Positions 1 to 7,988 of a DNA stretch of 64,000 bases are shown piece after piece. A program made the translations under genes and the position numbers. Origin of the DNA: CAYNWT01 sp964450955 (GTDB lineage: Bacteria > Planctomycetota > Planctomycetia > Planctomycetales > Planctomycetaceae); contig CAYVFI010000025.1 in assembly GCA_964450955.1 (NCBI GenBank), forward strand, positions 1 through 64,000, written 5' to 3'. How positions within the stretch are numbered: position 1 is the first letter of the stretch; every line of letters starts with the position of its first letter. The notes below the pieces were generated by a model. That model did not search any database. It was not told the DNA's origin and saw only the letters and a program-made list of their open reading frames with translations.

Positions 1-2900
1 ATCGAGTGGTAGACCGCTTCGATGTTGATCGCCGCGATGTAGTAGGCCAGTAACACGATCTCGTTGCAGTGGATTTCGTGTTTGTACTTGTGCGGCAGTT
101 GCTCGGGCGTGATCAGGCCGCTTTGCATCAGCCGCGTGATGAACGTGCCGGTGCCGACAAACGGGTCGAGGATGTGGACGCCTTCGCTGCCCAGCGTCTG
201 GCCGAATTCCTCCTGCAGAATGTCGTTGACGCTGTGGATGATGAAGTCCACCACTTCCACCGGCGTGTAGACAATGCCCAGCCGCTCGGTCATCTTCGGG
301 AAGGCGTTGCGGAAGAACTTGTCGTACAGTTCCACCACGATCTTCTGCTTGCCCTCGGCCTTGTCGATGCCGTCGGCTCGGCGGCGAACCGATGCATAGA
401 ACTGCTCCAGCGTGTCGGCTTCCTTGTCCAGCCGGTGTTCCTGAAGCAGGTCGAGGATGTTTTGCATGCCCTGCGAAACCGGGTTGTTGCTGGCGAAGCT
501 GTAGTCGGCGAACAGTGCGTCAAAGACGGGCTTGGTGATGAGGTGCTGAGCCAGCATCTCGATGACTTCGTCGTCGGTGATGCTGTCGTTGAGGTCGTCG
601 CGAAGTTCGTCGGCGAACTGCTTGAAGGACGCGATTTCCTTCTTGTTCTTGGGGTTCTCGATGATCTTGGTGATGCGGCTGATGTGCGTGTTTGCGATGG
701 CCGCTATGTCGTTGGCCCACTCTTCCCAGTAGCTGCGGTTGCCGCACTTCTTGACGAGTCTCGCGTAGAGAGCTTTTTCGAGTTCGCCGGTATCCCATTG
801 GAACTCACGGACCTTGTGAACCGGCCCCTTCCTCTCACCGAGGTCGAATTCACCTTTGCCGGTTTTCTCCTGCTTGCCTTTCGACTTTGGTGAGAGTGAG
901 TCGGTGATGGCGATGACTTCCATCTTGCCGCTCGTGTCGTTCATCAGATCGACTTTGTTGACGAAGGCGTCGAAGCGGTCGTCATGTGAACGCAGGGCTT
1001 GCAGGACTTCCCAGACGACCTTGTAGACCTTGTTGTCGTTGAGAGCTTCGTGAGCTTCCATGCCGTGTGGGATGACGACAGGCAGCACCACGTACCCCAG
1101 CTTTTTGCCGGGAGCGTTCCGCATGACTCGACCAACAGATTGGACGACTTCGACCTGAGAGCTACGCGGGGACAGGAACAACACCGCGTCCAGGGCCGGA
1201 ACATCAACGCCTTCTGACAGACAGCGAACGTTGCAGAGGATGCGGCAGGTGTCGTCGTCGGGTTCGTCTTTAAGCCAGGCGATTTTCTCGCCCTTCTCGG
1301 TTGCGTTCATGCTGCCATCAACGTGCCGTGATTGACAGCGGAGTTCGGTCGAGTCGTCGCTGCTTTCGTGATAGGCATCGACCACAGACTGGAACATCTC
1401 GCTGATCTGCTTCGACGAGACTTTGTGAACCTTCTTGCCGGTTGTTGGTTCGATGACCTGACAGAACGCAACGGCTCGCTGCATGAAGGCTGAGTCGTCC
1501 CCGAGTTCTTCGGCCAATCCTTGTTTGCTGAGGGCTTTCCAGCAACCAATGATCCGGGCCGCGTCATCAACCTTCAGTTGATTACTGTCGTCTTTGAGCA
1601 AGTCCTGAAGGCGTTCGGAAACGTGGTCTTCGTCGATAGTGAGGACGACGACCTTGTAGTCGGTGAGCAGCTTGAGTTCGACGGCTTCCGAAAACGTGAT
1701 GACGTGAAGCTGTTTTCCGTAGATGTCTTCGTCGTCCATCGAACACAGGGCGATGTTATCGCGGATCGCGGTCGCCTTAGCGATGTTGGCATAGATTCGC
1801 GGCGTTGCCGTCATATAGAGCCGTTTCTTCGCCTTGATGAAGTCGGCGTCGTGAACGCGAACGAAGGCGGACTCTTCCTCTGACTCAAACGTTGCTCCGG
1901 TTGTGCGGTGTGCTTCGTCGCAGATCACCAGATCAAATTTCGGCAGCTTGTGTTCGTGCTGTGCGTCGTGAACTCTTTGAATCGAGTGGTAGGTCGAGAA
2001 GACGACGCTCATGTGCTGCTTGTCGTGTCGCTTCTTCATCGCGGCAGCCAGCTTGTCTCCGTCCGTCGTGGCCGGGTAGCGGAGTTCGTGAACGAAGGTC
2101 TGGATTTTGTCGTCGTTCGATTTTCGTTTCTTGCCAACTTCGGAGTCTGAACATACCGCAAAGCTGTGGAGTGGTACCTTGCTTTGCTGAGTCCACTCCG
2201 TCAGCGTTTGGGACAACAGGGCGAGACTTGGAACAAGGAACAGAACCCGCTTACCGGGGCCGGCGATCTCTTCGGCGATCTTTAGCGACGTGAAGGTCTT
2301 GCCTGTTCCACACGCCATGATCAGCTTGCCCCGATCAGCTTCCTGCAAACCGCTCAGCGTAGCCTCGATGGCCCGTTGCTGGTGGCGGAATGGGTCGTAC
2401 TTCTTCTTGAGCGTGGGTGCTTCATCCGGCTTGTACTTTGACCAGTCAATCTGACTCGTTTCGAGGTCGTACAGGTCGATCAGTTGAACAGGTATCTGCT
2501 GATTGAACAGAGCCTTCTCAGCGTTCTCGCCCCAATCGTTTGTCGTGGCGATGATGATCCGATGAGTGAACGGCTTCTGCCCCGATGCCGTGAAGAAGCT
2601 GTCGATGTCGCTCTTCTGGATGCGGTGATCTTCTTCATAGAACTTGCACTGGATCGCATGCAGTTCATTGGTGCCCCGAGTCTTCGCGACAAGGTCGATA
2701 CCGACGTCAGAGCGATCGATGCCGTACTTCTCGGGGACTTCGTTTAGTAACCACACGTCGCTGTACATGTCAGCAAACATGGGTTCGTGACGCAGATACA
2801 CTTGGCTAAGTTCTTCGAAGTACGTGCCCTTCTCTCGCTCGGTTCTCGCGGCGTCCCTGAACGATTTTAGGATCTGCTGAAGTGGCGACATTGATGACAT
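1..2900 (-). CDS. Type ISP restriction-modification enzyme (nuclease-helicase-methyltransferase), N-terminal 966 aa
   Basis: Partial gene, open to the left edge with no stop. Reading leftwards from ATG 2900 (GGAG 5 nt upstream; a second in-frame ATG is at 2891) gives one uninterrupted frame. An Mrr-type nuclease comes first, with GIDLVAKT and then QCKFYEED (about residue 82). A superfamily-2 translocase follows: Walker A CGTGKT (about 200), DEAH (about 330), TATPRIY, and QSVGRVMR. The N6-adenine methyltransferase then starts, with SAM-binding DPFVGTGTF (about 913) close to the edge. This order is that of single-chain type ISP enzymes such as LlaGI and LlaBIII, about 1,570 aa long; the NPPY-type catalytic motif and target-recognition domain would lie outside. 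Role: defence against incoming DNA with self-methylation. All plus-strand frames over this stretch are shadows. Confidence 0.93.
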   Translation of the reverse strand, partial: MSSMSPLQQILKSFRDAARTEREKGTYFEELSQVYLRHEPMFADMYSDVWLLNEVPEKYGIDRSDVGIDLVAKTRGTNELHAIQCKFYEEDHRIQKSDIDSFFTASGQKPFTHRIIIATTNDWGENAEKALFNQQIPVQLIDLYDLETSQIDWSKYKPDEAPTLKKKYDPFRHQQRAIEATLSGLQEADRGKLIMACGTGKTFTSLKIAEEIAGPGKRVLFLVPSLALLSQTLTEWTQQSKVPLHSFAVCSDSEVGKKRKSNDDKIQTFVHELRYPATTDGDKLAAAMKKRHDKQHMSVVFSTYHSIQRVHDAQHEHKLPKFDLVICDEAHRTTGATFESEEESAFVRVHDADFIKAKKRLYMTATPRIYANIAKATAIRDNIALCSMDDEDIYGKQLHVITFSEAVELKLLTDYKVVVLTIDEDHVSERLQDLLKDDSNQLKVDDAARIIGCWKALSKQGLAEELGDDSAFMQRAVAFCQVIEPTTGKKVHKVSSKQISEMFQSVVDAYHESSDDSTELRCQSRHVDGSMNATEKGEKIAWLKDEPDDDTCRILCNVRCLSEGVDVPALDAVLFLSPRSSQVEVVQSVGRVMRNAPGKKLGYVVLPVVIPHGMEAHEALNDNKVYKVVWEVLQALRSHDDRFDAFVNKVDLMNDTSGKMEVIAITDSLSPKSKGKQEKTGKGEFDLGERKGPVHKVREFQWDTGELEKALYARLVKKCGNRSYWEEWANDIAAIANTHISRITKIIENPKNKKEIASFKQFADELRDDLNDSITDDEVIEMLAQHLITKPVFDALFADYSFASNNPVSQGMQNILDLLQEHRLDKEADTLEQFYASVRRRADGIDKAEGKQKIVVELYDKFFRNAFPKMTERLGIVYTPVEVVDFIIHSVNDILQEEFGQTLGSEGVHILDPFVGTGTFITRLMQSGLITPEQLPHKYKHEIHCNEIVLLAYYIAAINIEAVYHS

Positions 2901-3144
2901 TGAGGCTCCGATCTCTGATGTGCCAGGAGTCTATGGTTTCCCACGAAAAGGAGCGATGGAAGCCTGGAACCGCGCACAATGCCTCTTACGTCGCTTTGTC
3001 GGCGACTGGATTGTTCTTTTCAGGCCTTGGTAGGATTTTGAGGGGCCTCGCCGAGCTATCGAATGCAAGGCAATCAGAATAACGCACAGCAAGACGGCCG
3101 CCGTTGTTTGCCGGGCGCAGATTTCGACGGATCTGGACAGCAAA

Positions 3145-4026
3145 ATGGGCGAATCACCCAGCGAGGTCGATTGGAATGTCATCCGAAAGACAGCGGGTGA
3201 CTGTCTGAACGCGGTATGGTCCCTGGTTTGCTTCGCGGAATCGTCTCTCGATTCAGACTATGACCTGGCCCGCGCGGAAGCGCACCTTGCGCTGATCGAT
3301 GAGGCTCGAAGCAAGTTTCGCGAAGCTATGGAGGTGCTGCAGCCGGGCTTTGAGATGGCCGCAGATGACGGCCTGCGCCACTCGCCGGTATTCGACGCCT
3401 TGGCTTTGGCAACGGCGAGCCACGGCCAACGACCTGAGTTCCGATACGGTCCAGTCAGCTGCGCAACAGCGCACTCGACAGCGTTCGAACTGCTGCGTCA
3501 CGTGATACTCTGGTGTGAGGACGCTCTTTACGAAATCGACGACGAAGAACTGCCGGCCGATATTGCCCTGAGCTTGGATTGCCTGCACGAGGTTTCGCTG
3601 GATGCAATACGCGACGCCTTCGTACGGCTCCAGAGGCGAAACCCGCTACAGAAGCTGGTCAACTCGAAAGGGGCCAGACAGATCCGGTCGTGGATCGATG
3701 TGGAGTGGGCCGCCGTTACGCGCACTCCCACTGCGGCGAGTAGGCCATCGTGGGATCGGGCCACCGGGAAGTTGAGCTTCAAAGGCCAAGTTGTACGAGC
3801 CATCCGCTCAAAGAAAGTTGCGGCAAATGTCGTCCTCATTCTCGACTCGTTCGAGGAACTGCACTGGCCGACTCGAATTGACAGTCCCTTGCGCGTGTCA
3901 GACTCTACAAAGCACCACGCGACGATTCGATCTCTGAACGACGGACTGGTTCGAATCCGATTCAGGAGTGACGGTGACGGTCTTGGGTTCGTATGGGAGG
4001 AGCCAGGCGGCGATACAGAAGACTGA
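3145..4026 (+). CDS. Hypothetical protein, 293 aa, element-encoded
   Basis: Not recognised with certainty. No signal peptide or membrane segment; probably cytoplasmic. The first ~190 residues look helical and acidic. The last ~95 (from about PSWDRATGKLSF, then ILDSFEELHWPTRID and LNDGLVRIRFRSDGDG) resemble a small C-terminal module I recall in many planctomycete and cyanobacterial hypothetical proteins, possibly winged-helix; that is memory, not a search. It is divergent from the restriction gene (245 nt between starts), followed directly by three 11-bp repeats and then a strong terminator, so it is transcribed separately from the DUF1580 gene. An upstream non-ATG start is possible. Confidence 0.7.
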   Translation: MGESPSEVDWNVIRKTAGDCLNAVWSLVCFAESSLDSDYDLARAEAHLALIDEARSKFREAMEVLQPGFEMAADDGLRHSPVFDALALATASHGQRPEFRYGPVSCATAHSTAFELLRHVILWCEDALYEIDDEELPADIALSLDCLHEVSLDAIRDAFVRLQRRNPLQKLVNSKGARQIRSWIDVEWAAVTRTPTAASRPSWDRATGKLSFKGQVVRAIRSKKVAANVVLILDSFEELHWPTRIDSPLRVSDSTKHHATIRSLNDGLVRIRFRSDGDGLGFVWEEPGGDTED

Positions 4027-4059
4027 CCTCTATGAAACCTCTATGAAACCTCTATGAGA
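4027..4059 (+). repeat. Three tandem 11-bp direct repeats (CCTCTATGAAA)
   Basis: Three head-to-tail copies of CCTCTATGAAA, the third with one change (GAGA at its end), start right after the stop codon of the 293-aa gene. The 11-bp period is about one helical turn, as in iterons or protein-binding arrays. It lies some 470 bp upstream of the ParB-like gene. Function unknown. Confidence 0.7.
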
Positions 4060-4097
4060 CCTCCGTTATCGAGGCGCATCGATCACCCACAGAATCC

Positions 4098-4130
4098 GGC
4101 CATGGATCATCAACGATCCGTGGCCTTTTT
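4098..4130 (+). terminator. Rho-independent terminator
   Basis: An 11-bp stem GGCCATGGATC / GATCCGTGGCC with one G-T wobble, a 6-nt loop and then TTTTT. It ends the 293-aa gene transcript and lies 16 nt before the DUF1580 start. Confidence 0.85.
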
Positions 4131-4145
4131 CATTGGGAGTAAGAC

Positions 4146-4436
4146 ATGATCGATATTACTCAAGAGACCGTGATTCCGATCACGGAAGCCGCTCAACACA
4201 TCCCCGGTCGCCCATCAATACCGACTCTTTGGAGATGGGTGTTGAAGGGCACGCGGGGGAACAAACTGGAAAGCATCCTAGTAGGCGGACGCCGGTTTAC
4301 GTCAGTCGAAGCCATTCAACGATTCTGTGAACAAGAGGCAGGTCCCACTGAGACTGGCCCCCGCGGGCGGACATCAACGCAGCGGGAACGCGACCTGAGT
4401 AAAGCCGACCGCGAGTGTGCCGAAGCTGGCATGTGA
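4146..4436 (+). CDS. DUF1580 small DNA-binding (excisionase-like) protein
   Basis: A 96-aa protein with a GGGAG ribosome site ahead of the ATG. Its pattern (IDITQETVIPITEAAQHIP, PTLWRWVLKGTRG, LESILVGGRRFTSVEAIQRF) matches DUF1580, a family I know mainly from Planctomycetes. It folds like a MerR/excisionase winged helix: a first helix pair, then WRW, then a GGRRFTS wing. Such proteins occur on integrative elements as excisionases or local repressors. The C-terminal 25 residues are charged and probably disordered. It is followed by the ParB/TopoVIA-like gene and may regulate it; that is inference. Confidence 0.8.
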   Translation: MIDITQETVIPITEAAQHIPGRPSIPTLWRWVLKGTRGNKLESILVGGRRFTSVEAIQRFCEQEAGPTETGPRGRTSTQRERDLSKADRECAEAGM

Positions 4437-4527
4437 CGCGAAGTACCACGGCTTGTTCACACGAACGCACCTCCCATCACACAGATGGGGGAATCCCCGG
4501 CGAATACGCGCCGTAAGGAGCCATGAA

Positions 4528-5925
4528 ATGACCAAGAAGCATACTTCGACGGCTGTCGACTACGCGATCGAAGTCGTCGATTACGAGTCAGTAAAGCCTG
4601 CCCCTGAGAATGACGAGATATACGGCGTAGTTGAAGATGATGAGCAAATGGATGCACTCGTAGACTCGATTGAGCGGCTAGGCTTAGAGGAGCCACTTAT
4701 TGTGACGCATGACAGTGTCATCATCAGCGGACATCGCCGGTACCACGCTTGCGGAATATTGGGACTCGAACAGATCCCCGTCCGTCGTAAGACCATGAGT
4801 CACGAAGGACACCCTGACTTCCATCGTTTGCTGACTGAGTACAACCCACAGCGGATCAAACGCACATCATCCCTGCTGCGAGAAGCCCTGCTGCGGATGA
4901 AGGACGGCAGTCCTACCGCGTTGCTGTACGATCACCGGCGGTCTTCCACAGAAGTGGAGGCTGACTTCATGGAAGTCGTGGGGATCAAGACTGTTAACCC
5001 GGTGAGCGCAAAGAAGCGGGGCTTCCTTCGCGCTTCGAAAGTGGTGATCGAAGATCTGCGATCGTTTTGGCCGTTGTCGATCAGGCAGATTCACTATCGG
5101 CTGCTCAATGATCCTCCACTGATTTCAGAGCCAAAACGGAGCAAGTTCGCCCCGGAGCACTATCGGTATCGAAACGACAAGACCAGCTACGACGCCCTCG
5201 TCGAACTCTTGCGTCAGGCTCGGTATTCCGGCGAAGTCTCAATGCGTTGCATCGACGATTCTACCCGGCCGCGATTTGTTCCGAATGGCTACAGGAACCT
5301 TCCGCACTTCATCGACCATGAGCTGGAAGAATTCTTGACTGGTTACCATCGCTCTCCGCAATTAGATCAGCCGAGGCACATCGAAGTTCTCGGGGAAAAG
5401 AACACGCTAATGCAGATCATTCGACCGATCTGCGGCGACTACTACATTCCCATGACGCTCGGCCGCGGATACGCCTCTATCCCAGTTTGGCGTGATATGG
5501 CAGACAGATTCCGCCAAAGCGGCAAGGATGCATTCACACTCATTATTGCATCCGACTACGACCCTGAAGGCTTCGATCTCGCAGACGACGCCATCAGATC
5601 GCTTCGAGACTGTTTCGGTGTTGATGTCGAGGGGCATCGGATTGCGGTCGAACGAGACCAGATCGACGAACTGGAACTGGCTGCCGACTTCAATCCGGCG
5701 AAGGAAACCAGCTCTCGTCTGAGATCATTTGTCGAACGTACTGGAGGGAAAGCGACATGGGAGCTTGAAGCTCTGCCGCCAGAGTATCTCCAAGATCAAT
5801 TGCGAGCCGCGATTGAGGCCAACATGAACATGGAGATCTACAACGCTTCCTTGCAGCAAATGAAGGAAGACGCGAAGTACCTGGCGTCCGTCCGTGACGA
5901 CATCGCAGGAGATCTGCGACTGTGA
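4528..5925 (+). CDS. ParB-like domain fused to Spo11/topoisomerase VI A-like (5Y-CAP + Toprim) domain
   Basis: 465 aa from ATG 4528, preceded by AAGGAG; an upstream in-frame ATG at 4417 overlaps the DUF1580 gene and lacks a good ribosome site. Residues ~10-90 form a ParB/Srx-like N-terminal domain (MDALVDSIERLGLEEPLIV, then IISGHRRYHAC, the GHRR box). Residues ~165-260 resemble the 5Y-CAP winged helix of Spo11/TopoVI-A, with SIRQIHYRLL placing a candidate catalytic Tyr at 190. Residues ~285-400 form a Toprim domain: Glu290 in EVLGEKNTLMQ, the GRGYASIPV segment, and Asp343/Asp345 in ASDYDPEGFD. All expected metal-binding residues are present. No topoisomerase VI B-like ATPase gene is seen in the window. 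Possible roles: DNA cleavage or relaxation tied to site recognition in element replication, segregation or excision. Confidence 0.82.
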   Translation: MTKKHTSTAVDYAIEVVDYESVKPAPENDEIYGVVEDDEQMDALVDSIERLGLEEPLIVTHDSVIISGHRRYHACGILGLEQIPVRRKTMSHEGHPDFHRLLTEYNPQRIKRTSSLLREALLRMKDGSPTALLYDHRRSSTEVEADFMEVVGIKTVNPVSAKKRGFLRASKVVIEDLRSFWPLSIRQIHYRLLNDPPLISEPKRSKFAPEHYRYRNDKTSYDALVELLRQARYSGEVSMRCIDDSTRPRFVPNGYRNLPHFIDHELEEFLTGYHRSPQLDQPRHIEVLGEKNTLMQIIRPICGDYYIPMTLGRGYASIPVWRDMADRFRQSGKDAFTLIIASDYDPEGFDLADDAIRSLRDCFGVDVEGHRIAVERDQIDELELAADFNPAKETSSRLRSFVERTGGKATWELEALPPEYLQDQLRAAIEANMNMEIYNASLQQMKEDAKYLASVRDDIAGDLRL

Positions 5926-5984
5926 ATCAGAATTCGACCAAGGCCAGATTCTGGACCCGAGTCAGCTTGACGTGAGGCGGACTC

Positions 5985-7274
5985 GTGAACCCCCGGATCC
6001 AATTTTACATGCCCGAATCTTTCGATCCGTTCGAATTTCTTCCGACACCAAAGTTTAGGAAGAGGGCGGACGATGTCCGCTACTTTGTTTCGCTGATCAT
6101 GACCAAGACCGCTAGGGGCCTAGCTGACAAAGACGGATACGTCCGGCTGATGGCTGGGTACCTGCGGAGGATCATGCACAAGCATCAATACAGCCAACTC
6201 ATAGGTACCCTCGTCGAATCTGGTGCCGTGGAGCGCCGGGCGTATAAGGTTGGCAAACGGCCCTTTGGGTATCGCCTCTCCGAACGGTTTCGTTGTGACA
6301 GACACATTCGCGTCGCTGCGACTGACAAACGGATAGTCGGCCGATTGCAACAGCGTCACTGGGAAGTCGAACGAGAGCGAAGAGCGCGGATGAAACCCGT
6401 GCATGTGGCTCTGGCGAGACTTCAGACACGACTGACGATCGATGGAGATCGGGCTCGTGGCGTCATTCAGTCACTTCCCCCGGAATCCAACCCGTACGAC
6501 ATTCAGGGGATGCTCGTACGCGACATTGAAGAAAGTGACTTCCGCGTGAGTGTTGGGCGTTTCGGTAGATTGTCGAACAACATCACAAGCATGAAACGTG
6601 AGGTCCGGGCAGCCCTCAGTGTGGGCGAAGAGCCGCTTCGCCAAGTGGATATCAGCTGCAGCCAACCGGCCTTGCTGGGACGAATCGCGATGCAGCGGAA
6701 TCGGACAAAGACCGCAGCCACGACACCACAGCACCCAGTACCAACTATGATGCCCCATTTTGAGCGACAAGAACGGCGCGAAGGGGATCAGCTAGCCTCA
6801 CCGAAAGCCGACTTGAAGGACTACTGCGAGTTGGTGCAATCAGGACAATTCTACGACTTTATGCTCGCACAACTCAAAACCGGGCCAAGCCCGGATTTCA
6901 CAAGGCAGCAGATTAAGGAGCGATTCCTGACCGATGTCGTCGCTAAAAGGAAACTCAACGAACGGGGAGACGAGTACTCGTCCTGTGTGGAGGACGTTTT
7001 TCGTCGACGGTTCCCTTCGGTCTATCGGTTTGTACGTGAAACGAACAAAGATGGATGGGAGCATGCGAATCTGATTCGTCGATTGCAACAGGAAGAATCG
7101 AGGCTCGTGATTGAAACGGTGGCTGCCAACCTAGTGGCCCAGCACCCGGAGCTCTTCGTGCTAACACTGCATGACGCGATCTACACAACAGCTAACGGGA
7201 TACCGGTGGTTTTAAATGCGTTCGAAGCCGCATTCCGAAACGCGGGGTACCCAATGTGGTTGAAGGTGGCGTGA
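5985..7274 (+). CDS. Winged-helix protein with family-A-polymerase-like palm motifs
   Basis: 429 aa from GTG 5985 with GAGGCGG upstream; an ATG at 6009 is an alternative. Residues ~35-105 look like a winged helix (YSQLIGTLVESGAVERR, then KRPFGYRLSERF). Farther on are three spaced motifs reminiscent of family A DNA polymerases and phage-type RNA polymerases: motif A-like VDISCSQPALLG (Asp222), motif B-like RQQIK (R307, K311), and motif C-like LTLHDAIYTT (His396-Asp397). Unnamed proteins with the same winged-helix-plus-palm pattern are known to me from plasmids and phages. A replication or priming role is inferred. It lies 59 nt after the ParB/TopoVIA-like gene, probably the same operon. Confidence 0.7.
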   Translation: MNPRIQFYMPESFDPFEFLPTPKFRKRADDVRYFVSLIMTKTARGLADKDGYVRLMAGYLRRIMHKHQYSQLIGTLVESGAVERRAYKVGKRPFGYRLSERFRCDRHIRVAATDKRIVGRLQQRHWEVERERRARMKPVHVALARLQTRLTIDGDRARGVIQSLPPESNPYDIQGMLVRDIEESDFRVSVGRFGRLSNNITSMKREVRAALSVGEEPLRQVDISCSQPALLGRIAMQRNRTKTAATTPQHPVPTMMPHFERQERREGDQLASPKADLKDYCELVQSGQFYDFMLAQLKTGPSPDFTRQQIKERFLTDVVAKRKLNERGDEYSSCVEDVFRRRFPSVYRFVRETNKDGWEHANLIRRLQQEESRLVIETVAANLVAQHPELFVLTLHDAIYTTANGIPVVLNAFEAAFRNAGYPMWLKVA

Positions 7275-7448
7275 CGGCGGCTTTCATGTGCCGCGAGCGA
7301 AGAGTGCGAATTGGCCGGGGTCGTCTTCCCAGCGGCCAGAAGCGGCGGCCCAAGTCGATATCGTTCGCCCGCGTGCGCGCGAGGATAGCAAGTTGCTGAT
7401 GAAATTGCTTACCTGCTCGGGCTATCGGGAGGGTCTCGTTGGATCAAA

Positions 7449-7465
7449 ACCGGACATTGTCCGGT
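7449..7465. promoter_or_regulatory. 17-bp perfect palindrome, operator-like or parS-like site
   Basis: ACCGGACA-T-TGTCCGGT is an exact 8+1+8 palindrome 175 bp downstream of the polymerase-like gene. Size and symmetry suit a dimeric DNA-binding protein. The element encodes two candidate ligands, the ParB-like fusion and DUF1580. No U-tract follows, so it is not a terminator. Confidence 0.45.
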
Positions 7466-7566
7466 GTCTCTTGTTCAGGTGATGCTGCACACTCCATAAG
7501 CGAAGTCGTGGTGGGCCGCGCGGTTGTGCGAAGACTCGTGACGCTCACTCAACAGTCCGCTCGCCG

Positions 7567-7588
7567 ACTACCGGATTACTACCGGATT
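7567..7588. repeat. Two tandem 11-bp repeats (ACTACCGGATT)
   Basis: Two exact head-to-tail copies of ACTACCGGATT about 130 bp from the attachment core. Integrase arm-type sites or an iteron remnant are possible; the unit differs from the 4027-4059 repeat but has the same 11-bp period. Confidence 0.6.
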
Positions 7589-7716
7589 GTAGTTTCTGAT
7601 ACCGCTAAGGCGTGGGAACAAGTGCGACTCAACAACAACCGTTGCAATAGCCGATCTAAGGTCTAAACTTACGTAAACACCGAGGGAATTCAGGTTTTTC
7701 GGCGGTTGTGAGAGTT

Positions 7717-7760
7717 GGCTCATAACCTCGAGGTCGTCGGTTCGAATCCGGCCCCCGCCA
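7717..7760 (+). other. 3' half of tRNA-Met(CAU): attachment site (att) copy
   Basis: The 44 nt run from the anticodon stem-loop (GG-CTCATAA-CC), through the variable region and T-arm (GGTTCGAATCC), to acceptor strand CCCCCGCCA. The 20 nt before it cannot form the D-arm or the other anticodon strand: only two base pairs of the stem survive. So this is a half-gene, not a working tRNA. Tyrosine recombinases commonly use the 3' half of a tRNA as their core site. Discriminator A and the tRNA terminator follow, marking the chromosomal side. Confidence 0.85.
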
Positions 7761-7763
7761 CTA

Positions 7764-7797
7764 ACCACTCAGTCTTCAGACTCGAGTGGTTTTTTTT
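7764..7797 (+). terminator. Terminator of the tRNA-Met locus
   Basis: The stem ACCACTC-AGTCT / AGACT-GAGTGGT with a 2-nt loop and a single bulged C is followed by eight T. It lies 3 nt after the tRNA half-gene and was presumably the terminator of the intact tRNA before insertion. Confidence 0.85.
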
Positions 7798-7826
7798 ATC
7801 CAAAGTCGTGAACGCCGTCGTTCGTG

Positions 7827-7988
7827 ATGCCCAAACCTGATCTGCCAGTCGTTCGCGACCGGGCCATCAGCGCAGCGGGCGTCTCGGTCGGCGGCGTTCT
7901 TCTTTTGGTCCTCTCAGTTTTGTTCGCTCAGGATGGCCCCACGAATAACACAGCCGTTCAGTTCCCGCCGGTTGGCTGTGCTTACTGA
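7827..7988 (+). CDS. Possible small membrane protein, 53 aa
   Basis: A short frame with one hydrophobic stretch (residues ~15-34, rich in Val, Leu and Gly) ending in AQD, which could be a signal peptide or a membrane anchor. There is no clear ribosome site and no recognised family. It may be spurious. Confidence 0.22.
   Translation: MPKPDLPVVRDRAISAAGVSVGGVLLLVLSVLFAQDGPTNNTAVQFPPVGCAY

Larger units (their letters stand above)
7275..7716. other. Non-coding right end of the element
   Basis: No convincing gene. The segment holds a 17-bp palindrome (7449-7465) and a tandem 11-bp repeat (7567-7588), and runs into the tRNA-Met half-gene. Short open frames here have no ribosome site or family resemblance. 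Confidence 0.6.
1..7760. mobile_element. Right part of an integrative element inserted at a tRNA-Met gene
   Basis: Inferred element. Its right boundary is a 3' tRNA half-gene at 7717-7760 followed by the tRNA's own terminator, so chromosome lies to the right and the element to the left. Contents are typical of mobile DNA: a type ISP restriction-modification gene, an excisionase-like DUF1580 gene, a ParB/topoisomerase VI A-like fusion and a polymerase-like protein. No integrase is visible; it and the left end, with the intact tRNA, would lie beyond position 1. The left limit given is only the window edge. Confidence 0.65.

Noticed and set aside
69..893. 274-aa plus-strand open frame
   Set aside because: It is the shadow of the type ISP gene on the minus strand, which has all expected motifs.
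2956..3033. 25-codon frame with AAAAGGAG ahead of ATG
   Set aside because: Good ribosome site but no conserved feature; too short to support as a gene.
7568..7768. 66-aa minus frame of the GGGRIRTDDLEV type
   Set aside because: This frame is the known false protein read across the 3' end of a tRNA gene.
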